Assembly (NCBI GenBank): GCA_040772885.1
Contig: JAXGXF010000011.1
Location: forward strand, 16,738 to 80,737
Source: Pullichristensenella sp002068815
Lineage (GTDB): Bacteria > Bacillota > Clostridia > Christensenellales > Aristaeellaceae
Direction: 5' to 3'
DNA: 64,000 nt
In this document: piece by piece, positions 15,969 through 23,929 of the stretch
How the letters are laid out: each line of letters begins with the position of its first letter
How positions within the stretch are numbered: position 1 is the first letter of the stretch
The notes under the pieces: model-generated
What the model was told of the DNA's origin: nothing
What the model saw: the letters and a program-made list of their open reading frames with translations, nothing else
Databases searched by the model: none
Position numbers and translations under genes: made by a program

Positions 15969-16685
15969 TCACGCGATCTCGAGCGCGATCTCCATCATCT
16001 TCGTGAACGTGTTCTGCCGGTCCTCGGCCGAGAGCGCCTCGCCGGTCACGAGGCTGTCGGAGATCGTCAAAAGCGCGAGCGCGCTCTTGCCCGCGGCCGC
16101 CGCATTGAGGTAGAGCGCCGCGGCCTCCATCTCGACGCACAATACGCCCAGCTTCATCAGGATCGCGGAGGCGGTCTTGTCGGCCCCCTGCTCGTAGAAG
16201 CAGTCGGACGAGAAGACCGGCCCGGGCACGACCGCCTGCCCGATCTCCCGGCCCGCCTCGACGGCCTTCGTCAAAAGCTCGTAGCTGCACGCGGGCGCGA
16301 GGTGTCCCTTGAAGCCGAAGGACGCGCCGTAGTTCGAGTTCGTGTACGCGCTCATGCCGGCGACGACGTCGCGCAGCTTCAATTTGTCCGTCAGCGCGCC
16401 CGCGGAGCCGACGCGTATGATGTTCTCGACGCCGTAGAAATTGAACAGCTCGTACGAGTAGATGCCGATCGACGGCATGCCCATGCCGGACGCCATGACG
16501 CTCACGCGCTTGCCGCCGTACGTGCCCGTGTACCCCTGCACGCCGCGCACGTTGTTGACGAGCGTCGCGTCCGAAAGGAAGTGGTCCGCGATGAACTTCG
16601 CGCGCAGCGGGTCGCCGGGCATCAATACGGTCCTGGCGAACGCGCCGGGCTCGCAGTTGATGTGGGGGGTGGGGGTCTGTTGCAT
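15969..16685 (-). CDS. deoD: Purine nucleoside phosphorylase, DeoD type
   Basis: A 238-residue hexameric cytoplasmic enzyme that splits purine (deoxy)ribonucleosides with phosphate into base and (deoxy)ribose 1-phosphate. The N-terminus has the DeoD pattern (TPHINCEPGAFARTVLMPGDPLRAKFIA), the middle VRGVQGYTGTYGGKRVSVMASGMGMPS, and the C-terminal half VEMEAAALYLNA and ISDSLVTGE with the catalytic Asp. The start at 16685 follows AGGAGGATTCC. It is the last gene of the pgk-to-deoD strand, 11 bp after the unknown gene. Confidence 0.95.
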   Translation of the reverse strand: MQQTPTPHINCEPGAFARTVLMPGDPLRAKFIADHFLSDATLVNNVRGVQGYTGTYGGKRVSVMASGMGMPSIGIYSYELFNFYGVENIIRVGSAGALTDKLKLRDVVAGMSAYTNSNYGASFGFKGHLAPACSYELLTKAVEAGREIGQAVVPGPVFSSDCFYEQGADKTASAILMKLGVLCVEMEAAALYLNAAAAGKSALALLTISDSLVTGEALSAEDRQNTFTKMMEIALEIA

Positions 16686-16696
16686 GTGGAATCCTC

Positions 16697-17158
16697 CTAT
16701 TGCGAATCGGGTGCCTGCGCGTACGCGTCCCACTCGAAGCGGATGTCGTCTGCGAGAAGCTCTATGTCCTCGCATTTATCACTCAGAACCGAGAGCGTCA
16801 GCGCGCGCCGGCCGCCGACGGGGGCGCGCTCTGAGGCGCCGAACAGCATGCGCGCGTTGAGCAGATGCCGCCGCCAATCCTCCCGCGGGACCTCCCGCGC
16901 CGGGCATTCCGTGAAGAACGGAGGGATCGGGCGCAGGTCGACATGGGCGGTTCCGGTCGCCGCGCGGATTTCGGGGTTGACAAGCGTCAGCCACATCTCC
17001 GGCACGGCCATCGCGGTGCCGTGCGGGTTTGCGGGGCACTCGGCCGAAGCGCGCGCGCCCTCAAGCCGCCAGCGGATGTCGGGGCCGTCGGCCTGTGTCT
17101 CGCGAATCTCGGCAAAGTAGAGGTCGAACATGCCGATGTCGTTCGACGCGTAGCGCAT
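16697..17158 (-). CDS. Uncharacterised protein between gpmI and deoD
   Basis: A 153-residue soluble protein that I cannot assign to a family. It begins MRYASNDIGMFDLYFAEI and contains RWRLEGARASAECPANPHG and ALTLSVLSDKCEDIELLADD. There is no signal peptide or membrane segment. The start has GGAGG eight bases upstream. It lies 20 bp after gpmI and 11 bp before deoD, so it is part of the same transcript, but the context does not define a function. Confidence 0.6.
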   Translation of the reverse strand: MRYASNDIGMFDLYFAEIRETQADGPDIRWRLEGARASAECPANPHGTAMAVPEMWLTLVNPEIRAATGTAHVDLRPIPPFFTECPAREVPREDWRRHLLNARMLFGASERAPVGGRRALTLSVLSDKCEDIELLADDIRFEWDAYAQAPDSQ

Positions 17159-17178
17159 GCGCGTTCCTCCGTGCTTCG

Positions 17179-18810
17179 TCAGCCGACGATCAAGCTCCGC
17201 CCGGTCATCTCCCTCGGCTGCGGGAGCCCCATCAGCGTCAGCATCGTCGGGCAGAGGTCGGAGAGCCTTCCTCCCTCGCGCAGCTCGTACTTCGGGTGCT
17301 CCGGGTCGATCACGATCACGGGCACGGGGTTCGTCGTGTGCGCGGTGAACGGGCCGCCGGAGATGGGGTCGATCATCTGGTCGGCGTTTCCGTGGTCGGC
17401 GGTGATGATCGCCTTGCCGCCCATTTGAAGCACGGCCTCGACGACCTTTCCGGCGCACTCGTCGACCGCCTTGACCGCCTTCTTCGCCGCGTCCATGATG
17501 CCGGTGTGGCCGACCATGTCGCAGTTCGCGAAGTTCAAAATCATCACGTCGTACTTGCCGGAGAGCACGCACTCGACCGCGCGCTCTGCGACCTCGTACG
17601 CGCTCATCTCGGGCTTCAGGTCAAACGTCGGAACCAAATCCGACGGCGGCGACGGCACGAGGATGCGGTCCTCGCCCGGGAATGTCAGTTCCTCGCCGCC
17701 GTTGAAGAAGAACGTGACGTGCGCGTACTTCTGCGTCTCGGCGATGCGAAGCTGCGTCTTGCCGCACTTCGAAAGGTACTCTCCCATGGTCATCGTCAGC
17801 GCCTCCGGCGGGTAGGCGACGAGCACGTTGGGCATCGTCGCGTCATACTGCGCCATGCAGACGTAGGTCAGCGGGAGGTTGGAAACCCCTTGGGTTTCCA
17901 AGTCGCTGCGCGACTGATTTTGACGATTCTTTGAATCGGCAAAATCACCGAAGAACCCCTTCTTGCGCTCGAACCCCTTGAAGTCCGGGTCGACGAACGC
18001 GCGCGTGATCTCCCTCGCGCGGTCGGGGCGGAAGTTGAAGAACACGACCGAGTCGCCGGGCCTGACCGTGCCCTCGGGGTCGACGACGGTCGGCAGCATG
18101 AACTCGTCGGTCAGGTGCTTGCCGGTCGCGTCGACGACCTCGTAGGAATCGAGGATCGCCTGCACGGGGTCGAGCGCCTGCACGCCCTCCGCGTAGACCA
18201 TCGCGGCGTAGGCCTTGCCGACGCGCTCCCACGCGAAATCGCGGTCCATCGCGTAGAGCCGCCCCATGACGGTCGCGACCCTGCCGACGCCGATTTCGTC
18301 CATCTTTTCGACGAGCTCCTTAACGTACTCCCAGCCGGAGTCCGGCGGCACGTCGCGCCCGTCGAGCAGCGCGTGCACGTAGACCCTCTCAACCCCGTGG
18401 CGCTTCGCCATTTCGAGGATGCCGTACAGGTGGTCGGTGTGCGAGTGCACGCCGCCGGGCGACACGAGGCCGATCAGGTGCAGTGCCGCGCCGGTTTTTT
18501 GGCAATTCTCCATCGCTTCAAGCAGCGCCGGGTTCTCGAAGAACACGCCGTCCCTGATGTCCTTGGTTATTTTGACCAGCATCTGGTAGACGACGCGGCC
18601 CGCGCCGATGTTCGTGTGGCCGACCTCGGAATTGCCCATCTGCCCGTCGGGAAGCCCCACGTCGAGGCCGGACGCGCCGATCGACGTGAAGCTATACTTC
18701 TCGCGCAATTTGTCGATGTTCGGCGTGCCCTGCGCGAGTATGGCGTTCGACCTCGGGTCGTCCGAGCCGATGCCGAAGCCGTCGAGTATCAGAAGCGCGG
18801 TCGTGCTCAT
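17179..18810 (-). CDS. gpmI: 2,3-bisphosphoglycerate-independent phosphoglycerate mutase
   Basis: Interconverts 3- and 2-phosphoglycerate using two manganese ions. The N-terminus ALLILDGFGIG carries the metal-binding Asp and GQMGNSEVGHTNIGAGRVVYQ contains the phosphoserine; HSHTDHLYG, DGRDVPP, FNFRPDRAREITRAF, LNFANCDMVGHTG and ITADHGNAD complete the set. At 543 residues it is about 25-30 longer than usual. The excess is explained by a 23-residue segment (DFADSKNRQ...GVSN) encoded exactly by the 69-bp palindromic insert at 17879-17947; without it the protein would read GFFGLPLTYVCM. The ATG at 18810 overlaps the tpiA stop by one base, so the two are translationally coupled. Confidence 0.96.
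   Translation of the reverse strand: MSTTALLILDGFGIGSDDPRSNAILAQGTPNIDKLREKYSFTSIGASGLDVGLPDGQMGNSEVGHTNIGAGRVVYQMLVKITKDIRDGVFFENPALLEAMENCQKTGAALHLIGLVSPGGVHSHTDHLYGILEMAKRHGVERVYVHALLDGRDVPPDSGWEYVKELVEKMDEIGVGRVATVMGRLYAMDRDFAWERVGKAYAAMVYAEGVQALDPVQAILDSYEVVDATGKHLTDEFMLPTVVDPEGTVRPGDSVVFFNFRPDRAREITRAFVDPDFKGFERKKGFFGDFADSKNRQNQSRSDLETQGVSNLPLTYVCMAQYDATMPNVLVAYPPEALTMTMGEYLSKCGKTQLRIAETQKYAHVTFFFNGGEELTFPGEDRILVPSPPSDLVPTFDLKPEMSAYEVAERAVECVLSGKYDVMILNFANCDMVGHTGIMDAAKKAVKAVDECAGKVVEAVLQMGGKAIITADHGNADQMIDPISGGPFTAHTTNPVPVIVIDPEHPKYELREGGRLSDLCPTMLTLMGLPQPREMTGRSLIVG
17879..17947. repeat. In-frame palindromic insert inside gpmI
   Basis: Exactly 69 bp made of three hairpins: TTGGAAACCC/GGGTTTCCAA (17879-17901, loop CTT), AGTCGC/GCGACT (17901-17915) and TGATTTTG/CAAAATCA (17915-17947) with an inner CGATTC/GAATCG. 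The central AGTCGCTGCGCGAC is identical to that in the element at 7388-7401, and both elements flank it with unrelated but perfectly self-paired arms. The length is a multiple of three and the gpmI frame has no stop across it, so the element is translated as 23 extra residues. Confidence 0.8.
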
Positions 18811-19556
18811 CAGAAGTTCACCACCTCGGCGAAATCGGCCGCCTTGAGCGACGCGCCGCCGATCAGCCCGCCGTCGATCTCCGGCTGCGCCATCAGCCCC
18901 TTGACGTTTGCGCCCTTCATGCTGCCGCCGTACTGTATGCGCACCTTCTGGGCGGCGTCGTCCCCGTAGACGGCCGCGATCGCCCGGCGCACGACGCCGA
19001 TCGTCTCGTTCGCCTGCTCGTCCGTCGCGGTGAGGCCGGTGCCGATCGCCCAGACGGGCTCGTAGGCGACGACGACGTGATCGAGCTCCTCCGCCGTCAG
19101 GCCCTTGAGCGCCATCTGCACTTGGTACGTGACGATCGCGTTCGTGTAGCCGTCGACGCGCTCGTCCTTGAGCTCGCCCACGCAGATAATCGCGGTAAGC
19201 CCCGCCTTCACCGCGGCGGTCGCGCGCAGGTTCACGGTCTTGTCGGTCTCGCCGAAGTACTGGCGGCGCTCCGAGTGGCCGACGATCACATACTCGCAGC
19301 CGACGGCCTTGAGCATCTCCGCCGACAATTCGCCCGTGTACGCGCCGCTCGCGGCGAAGTGCACGTTCTGCGCGCCGAGCTTGACGTTCGTTCCGCGGAT
19401 CGCCTCCGCGACGGCCGGCAGGCACACGGACGGCGGGCAGACGACGACGTCGCACTTCGCGTCCGCGACCAGCGGGATCAGCCCCTTGACCAGCGCAACC
19501 GCCTCGGCGGGGGTCTTGTTCATCTTCCAGTTTCCGGCAATGATGGGTTTGCGCAT
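18810..19556 (-). CDS. tpiA: Triosephosphate isomerase
   Basis: A complete 248-residue TIM-barrel enzyme interconverting dihydroxyacetone phosphate and glyceraldehyde 3-phosphate. Catalytic Lys is in AGNWKMN, His in VGHSERRQYFGE and Glu in VVAYEPVWAIGTG; the phosphate-binding loops QYGGSMKGAN and LIGGASLKA are present. The upstream small gene stops within the tpiA ribosome binding site (TAGGAGG), and gpmI overlaps the tpiA stop by one base, so all three are translationally linked. Confidence 0.97.
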   Translation of the reverse strand: MRKPIIAGNWKMNKTPAEAVALVKGLIPLVADAKCDVVVCPPSVCLPAVAEAIRGTNVKLGAQNVHFAASGAYTGELSAEMLKAVGCEYVIVGHSERRQYFGETDKTVNLRATAAVKAGLTAIICVGELKDERVDGYTNAIVTYQVQMALKGLTAEELDHVVVAYEPVWAIGTGLTATDEQANETIGVVRRAIAAVYGDDAAQKVRIQYGGSMKGANVKGLMAQPEIDGGLIGGASLKAADFAEVVNF

Positions 19557-19569
19557 GTGTGTGTTCCTC

Positions 19570-19938
19570 CTAAAGTTGATGTGTATGCATATCCATTTCC
19601 GGCTCGGACGGTGAAACCGTATACCAGCCCTTTCGCAGGCAGAGAAATGCGCTGAGAATCCAGCTGACGGCCGCCATCGCCAGAAACGATGCGATCCTCA
19701 AAAGAAACCATGCGGTCGCATCCCGGATTTCGTGCAGGACAAAGCTGTCCAGCGAAACCCACAGCAGAATCGCCGCGCATGGGATCAGGGCCTTTGCCCA
19801 TCTTGAGGCATACGTTCCCCGAAGCGCCAGTTGCATCCCGCAGACTGGACATTTTACAAATTGCCCCCGAGACGCCGTCCGTCCGAAGATATCCGACCAA
19901 AGAATCGACTTCAGCTTCAGCGGATGCTCGCATGCCAT
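19570..19938 (-). CDS. Small zinc-ribbon-like membrane protein inserted between pgk and tpiA
   Basis: A 122-residue protein. A cysteine pair in KCPVCGMQLALRG (with an earlier Cys3) resembles a short zinc ribbon of the kind seen in small Clostridial membrane proteins. Two hydrophobic segments follow (ALIPCAAILLWVSLDSFVL and FLLRIASFLAMAAVSWILSAF), and the tail is polar (EPEMDMHTHQL). The start is ATG at 19938 with GGAGGTGGCGG before it. Its base composition looks clearly lower in G+C than its neighbours, and it separates two genes that are normally adjacent, so it may be a recent arrival. Function unknown. Confidence 0.6.
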   Translation of the reverse strand: MACEHPLKLKSILWSDIFGRTASRGQFVKCPVCGMQLALRGTYASRWAKALIPCAAILLWVSLDSFVLHEIRDATAWFLLRIASFLAMAAVSWILSAFLCLRKGWYTVSPSEPEMDMHTHQL

Positions 19939-19958
19939 TCCGCCACCTCCCCGCATAA

Positions 19959-19983
19959 CGGGGCGGGCGCACGGCCCGCCCCG
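19959..19983 (-). terminator. Hairpin after pgk
   Basis: A perfect 10-bp G+C stem (CGGGGCGGGC/GCCCGCCCCG) with a five-base loop in the 72-bp gap between pgk and the next gene. No T run follows on the minus strand, so it probably attenuates or protects the pgk message instead of ending it. Confidence 0.5.
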
Positions 19984-20010
19984 AGGATGTTTTTGGGAAA
20001 GGGGACGACC

Positions 20011-21198
20011 CTACTTGTCGTTGAGCGCCGCCACCCCCGGCAGCACCTGCCCCTCCAGGAACTCGAGCGACGCGCCGCCGCCGGTGGAGATGTGGCTCAT
20101 CTTGTCGGCGAGGCCCATCTGCGTGACGGCCGCGGCGCTGTCTCCGCCGCCGATGATCGTCGTCGCGTCGGACTCGGCCATGGCGTTCGCGATCGCGAGC
20201 GTGCCCTTGGCGAAGTTCGGCATTTCGAACACGCCCATCGGGCCGTTCCAGACGACGGTCTTCGCGGACTTGACCTCGTTGGCGAACAGCTCGATCGTCT
20301 TGGGGCCGATGTCGAGGCCCTGCCAGCCCTCGGGAATCTCGCCGGATAAGCAGATCATCCGCTCGGTGTCGTTGTCGAATTCCTTGCCGCAGACGTTGTC
20401 GACGGGCAGAAGCAGCTTCACGCCCTTCGCCTTCGCCTTGTCGAGAAGCTCGAGCGCAAGGCCGAGCCGCTCCGCGTCCAAGAGCGAATTTCCGATCTCG
20501 CCGCCGGTCGCCTTCATGAACGTGTAGGCCATGCCGCCGCCGATGAGCAGCGTGTCGACCTTCTCGAGCAAATTCGTGATGACGCCGATCTTGTCCTTGA
20601 CCTTCGCGCCGCCCAGGATCGCGACGAACGGGCGCTCGGGGTTCGAGACGGCGTTGCCCAGGAAATTAAGCTCCTTGCCGATCAGGAATCCGGCGACGGC
20701 GGGCAGGTAGTCCGCCACGCCCGCGGTCGACGCGTGCGCGCGGTGCACGGTGCCGAACGCGTCGGAGACGTAGATTTCGGCCAAGGACGCGAGCGCCTTC
20801 GCAAACGCCGGGTCGTTCAGCTCCTCCTCGGCGTGGAAGCGCACGTTTTCGAGCAATATCGCCTCGCCGGGCTTCACTTCGGAGGCGAGCTTTTTCGCGT
20901 CCTCGCCGATGACGTCCTTCGCGAGCTTGACCTCAAGCCCGAGCTTCTCCGAGAGGCTCTTCGCGACCGGCGCCAGCGAGTACTTCATGTTGAACGCGCC
21001 CTTCGGCCGGCCCAGGTGCGAGCACAGGATGACCGCCGCTGCGTGACTGAGCAGATATTTGATCGTCGGAAGCGCGGCGTCGATGCGCGTCTCGTCGGTG
21101 ATGACATTGCTTTCGTTCAGCGGCACGTTGAAGTCGCAGCGAACGAGCACCTTCTTGCCGGAAACGTCGATGTCCTCGATCGTCTTTTTGTTGAACAT
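20011..21198 (-). CDS. pgk: Phosphoglycerate kinase
   Basis: Transfers phosphate from 1,3-bisphosphoglycerate to ADP in glycolysis. The complete 395-residue protein has the substrate-binding segments VLVRCDFNVPLNE, CSHLGRPKG and DAFGTVHRAHAST, the hinge region, and the nucleotide-binding C-terminal half with LGGAKVKDKIGVI, WNGPMGVFE and IIGGGDSAAAVTQMG. AAAT-preceded GGGAGGTGC lies upstream of the ATG at 21198. It heads the minus-strand glycolytic run. The usual first gene of such runs, gap, is not in the window. Confidence 0.97.
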   Translation of the reverse strand: MFNKKTIEDIDVSGKKVLVRCDFNVPLNESNVITDETRIDAALPTIKYLLSHAAAVILCSHLGRPKGAFNMKYSLAPVAKSLSEKLGLEVKLAKDVIGEDAKKLASEVKPGEAILLENVRFHAEEELNDPAFAKALASLAEIYVSDAFGTVHRAHASTAGVADYLPAVAGFLIGKELNFLGNAVSNPERPFVAILGGAKVKDKIGVITNLLEKVDTLLIGGGMAYTFMKATGGEIGNSLLDAERLGLALELLDKAKAKGVKLLLPVDNVCGKEFDNDTERMICLSGEIPEGWQGLDIGPKTIELFANEVKSAKTVVWNGPMGVFEMPNFAKGTLAIANAMAESDATTIIGGGDSAAAVTQMGLADKMSHISTGGGASLEFLEGQVLPGVAALNDK

Positions 21199-21228
21199 GG
21201 ATTTGCACCTCCCGAATTATTTCTGATC

Positions 21229-21304
21229 GTCGGCGTGCGGTACCGCACCTCCGCCCGCCGACACGAAAAACCTCCGGTTTTTCTGATCGGTTCCCCTTAT
21301 TTTA
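21229..21304 (-). promoter_or_regulatory. pgk: pgk leader: extended -10 and hairpins
   Basis: On the minus strand TGATAAAAT (21307-21299) is an extended -10 candidate without a clear -35. Downstream, in what would be the leader, are a GAAAAACC/GGTTTTTC hairpin near 21264-21282, a 14-bp perfect palindrome GTGCGGTACCGCAC (21235-21248) nested in a GTCGGC/GCCGAC stem (21229-21262), and two copies of TCTGATCG. The leader is more structured than chance would suggest. Confidence 0.4.
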
Positions 21305-21424
21305 TCACAATTTGTGGAAGATTAAAAGTGAAGTTTCGGGAACGCGCCGGAATATTTTGGCGCGAAAACGCCCGCAAAACCCAGAGCTAAACCAACTCAC
21401 TCGCATAAATTAACCTTTCCGTGT

Positions 21425-21430
21425 TATAAT
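21425..21430 (+). promoter_or_regulatory. Possible -10 box for the ecf-truA operon
   Basis: TATAAT, 30 bases before the ecfA1 start; no convincing -35 is seen 16-18 bases upstream. Confidence 0.4.
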
Positions 21431-21459
21431 GCGCTGGAGCACGGGCGCGGAGGGAGAAC

Positions 21460-22293
21460 ATGGCAGAGGCGATCATCCGGGTGGAGGGCGCGGAATTCCG
21501 GTACGAGGGCGCGGACGAGGACGCGGTCTCGGGCGTCAGCGTGGAAATCGCGGCGGGCGAATTCGTGGCCGTGCTCGGGCGCAACGGCAGCGGCAAGTCG
21601 ACGCTCGCGAAGCTCCTGAACGCGCTGATTTTGCCGAAGGCGGGCGAAGTGTATATCGACGGCGTCGCCGCGCACGAGGAGAAGAACAGCTTAGCCGTCC
21701 GGAAGATGTGCGGCATGGTGTTTCAGAACCCGGATAACCAGATCGTCGCGACGATCGTCGAGGAGGACTGCGCGTTCGGGCCGGAGAACATCGGCGTCCC
21801 GCCCGCGGAAATCCGGGAGCGCGTCGATTCCGCGCTCCGGGCCGTCGGCATGGAGGCATTCCGCGAGTCTGCCCCGCACATGCTCTCCGGCGGGCAGAAG
21901 CAGCGCGTCGCGATCGCGGGCGTGCTCGCGATGCGGCCGAAGATCATCGTGTTCGACGAGTCGACCGCGATGCTCGACCCGTCCGGCCGGCGCGAGGTGT
22001 TCGACGTCGCGCGCCAGTTGAACCGCGGCGAGGGGCTGACCGTCGTCTGGATCACGCACTTCATGGACGAGGCGCTCAAGTCCGACCGCGTGCTCGTGAT
22101 GGACGAGGGCAGAATCGCGCTCGAGGGAACGCCTCGCGAGGTGTTCATGCAGACCGACGCGATTCACAGAATGGGCCTCGACGTCCCCCAGATGGCGCGG
22201 CTTGCGGCGGAGCTCCGCCGGGAGGGGCTTCAACTGCCCCCGGACATCATGACGGTCGAGGAAATGGCGGTGGAACTGTGCCGATTGCGATAA
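21460..22293 (+). CDS. ecfA1: ECF transporter ATPase A1
   Basis: A 277-residue ABC ATPase of the energy-coupling-factor module that drives uptake of vitamins and trace nutrients by interchangeable S components. Walker A GRNGSGKST, Q-loop FQNPDNQI, signature LSGGQKQR and Walker B IIVFDEST with the switch His in WITHF are all present. The C-terminal part PQMARLAAELRREG is typical of EcfA. It is followed by the second ATPase with a 16-nt overlap. In many Bacillota this module follows rplQ; here it has its own intergenic region after pgk. Confidence 0.95.
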   Translation: MAEAIIRVEGAEFRYEGADEDAVSGVSVEIAAGEFVAVLGRNGSGKSTLAKLLNALILPKAGEVYIDGVAAHEEKNSLAVRKMCGMVFQNPDNQIVATIVEEDCAFGPENIGVPPAEIRERVDSALRAVGMEAFRESAPHMLSGGQKQRVAIAGVLAMRPKIIVFDESTAMLDPSGRREVFDVARQLNRGEGLTVVWITHFMDEALKSDRVLVMDEGRIALEGTPREVFMQTDAIHRMGLDVPQMARLAAELRREGLQLPPDIMTVEEMAVELCRLR

Positions 22294-23126
22294 AGCACCT
22301 GACGCATACCTACATGCCCGGCACGCCCTTTGAGACGAGGGCGCTTTTCGACGTGAGCCTGTCGATCCGGGACGGCGAGTTCGTCGGCGTCATCGGCCAC
22401 ACCGGCAGCGGGAAATCGACTTTGATCGCGCACCTGAACGCGCTGATCCGCCCGGAGCCCGGGCGCGTGATCGTGTCCGGCGTGGACGTCGGGCAGAAGG
22501 GCCAGAGCCTGATCGAGATACGCCGCGAGGTCGGATTGGTGTTCCAGTACCCGGAGTACCAGCTCTTTGAAGAAACCGTCGAGAAGGACGTCGGCTACGG
22601 CCCCCGGAACCTGGGGCTCCCGGACGCCGAGGTCAAGGTGCGCGTCGCGGAGGCGCTTTCGCAGGTCGGCATCCCGGAGGAGCTTTCCGGAAAGTCGCCG
22701 TTCGAGCTCTCCGGCGGGCAGAAGCGCCGCGTCGCGATCGCGGGCGTGCTCGCGATGCGCCCGTCGACGCTCGTGCTCGACGAGCCGGTCGCGGGATTGG
22801 ACCCCGCCGGGCGCGAGGAGCTTTTGAAGCTCATACAGGACATACACAAAGGCGGCGTGACCGTCATCATGGTCACGCACTCGATGGACGACGCGGCGAG
22901 GCTCTGCGGACGGCTGATCGTCTTAAACCGCGGCGAGGTGGCGTTCGACGCGCCGCCCGCCGAGGTGTTCCGCCACGGCGACGAATTGGTCGAGATGGGG
23001 CTCGACGTGCCGGAGTGCGTGAAGCTCGTAAAGCGGCTCAACGAGTGCGGCTTTCACCTGCCCGACAACCTGTTCCGGATGGAGGACGTGGAGCGCGCGA
23101 TCCTCAAGGAGGTGCGCGGATGCTGA
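22278..23126 (+). CDS. ecfA2: ECF transporter ATPase A2
   Basis: The 282-residue second ATPase of the ECF module. Walker A GHTGSGKST, the Q-loop FQYPEYQLFEETVEKDVGYGPRNLG characteristic of EcfA2, signature LSGGQKRR and Walker B TLVLDEPV are present, with VTHSMDDAARL as the H-loop. It starts with GTG at 22278 inside the ecfA1 gene and overlaps ecfT at its 3' end, so all three subunits are coupled for equimolar production. Confidence 0.95.
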   Translation: MPIAIKHLTHTYMPGTPFETRALFDVSLSIRDGEFVGVIGHTGSGKSTLIAHLNALIRPEPGRVIVSGVDVGQKGQSLIEIRREVGLVFQYPEYQLFEETVEKDVGYGPRNLGLPDAEVKVRVAEALSQVGIPEELSGKSPFELSGGQKRRVAIAGVLAMRPSTLVLDEPVAGLDPAGREELLKLIQDIHKGGVTVIMVTHSMDDAARLCGRLIVLNRGEVAFDAPPAEVFRHGDELVEMGLDVPECVKLVKRLNECGFHLPDNLFRMEDVERAILKEVRGC

Positions 23127-23929
23127 AGAACATCACCATCGGGCAGTTCTTCCCCGGCAACTCGCTGATCCACCGGCTCGACCCGCGCGCGAAGCTGATG
23201 CTGACGGTCGCCCTGATCGTCGCGGTGTTCCTGTCGCAGGGGTTCGCCGGGTTCGCGCTGGTGCTCCTGTTCGTCGCGATGGCCGCGCGCATGTCGAGGA
23301 TCAGCCTGAAATTCCTCGTGCGCGGGCTGAAGCCGATCCTCTACATCGTGATCATCACGTTCGTCCTGAACCTGTTCTTCCAGTCGGAGGGAAGGGTCAT
23401 CTTCCGCTGGAACTTCATCGCGGTCACGGACGGGGGGCTTCGGCGCGCCGCGTACATGGCGGTACGGCTCGTGCTGCTCGTCACCTCGTCGCAGCTTCTG
23501 ACGCTCACGACGTCCGCGATTTCGCTGACGGACGGGCTGGAGGCCCTGATGCGGCCGCTGAAAAAGATCAAATTCCCCGCGCACGAGATCGCGATGATGA
23601 TGTCGATCGCGCTGCGGTTCATCCCGACGCTCATGGAGGAAGCCGACAAGATCATGAAGGCGCAGATGGCGCGCGGCGCGGACTTTGAGAGCGGGAGCCT
23701 GTTCAAGCGCGCGAAGGCGATGGTGCCGCTGCTCGTGCCGCTGTTCGTGAGCGCGTTCCGCCGCGCGGACGAGCTCGCGATGGCGATGGAGGCGCGCTGC
23801 TACCACGGCGGCGAGGGCCGCACGCGCATGAAGCAGCTCCGCTACGGAAGGCGCGACCTGGCGGCGGCGCTCGCGGTGGCGCTTCTGATCGCGGCGATCG
23901 CGACGTTAAACGCGCTGGGGGTGTTCTGA
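23120..23929 (+). CDS. ecfT: ECF transporter transmembrane subunit T
   Basis: A 269-residue membrane protein coupling ATP hydrolysis in EcfA1/A2 to movement of the S component. It opens with the common NSLIHRLDPRAKLMLT, has about five membrane spans, and carries the two coupling-helix Ala-Arg motifs (AQMARGADF and AMEARCYHGG). The ATG at 23120 overlaps the ecfA2 stop by seven bases after a GGAGGTGCG site, and its own stop overlaps truA by one base. No S-component gene is present in the window. Confidence 0.94.
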   Translation: MLKNITIGQFFPGNSLIHRLDPRAKLMLTVALIVAVFLSQGFAGFALVLLFVAMAARMSRISLKFLVRGLKPILYIVIITFVLNLFFQSEGRVIFRWNFIAVTDGGLRRAAYMAVRLVLLVTSSQLLTLTTSAISLTDGLEALMRPLKKIKFPAHEIAMMMSIALRFIPTLMEEADKIMKAQMARGADFESGSLFKRAKAMVPLLVPLFVSAFRRADELAMAMEARCYHGGEGRTRMKQLRYGRRDLAAALAVALLIAAIATLNALGVF

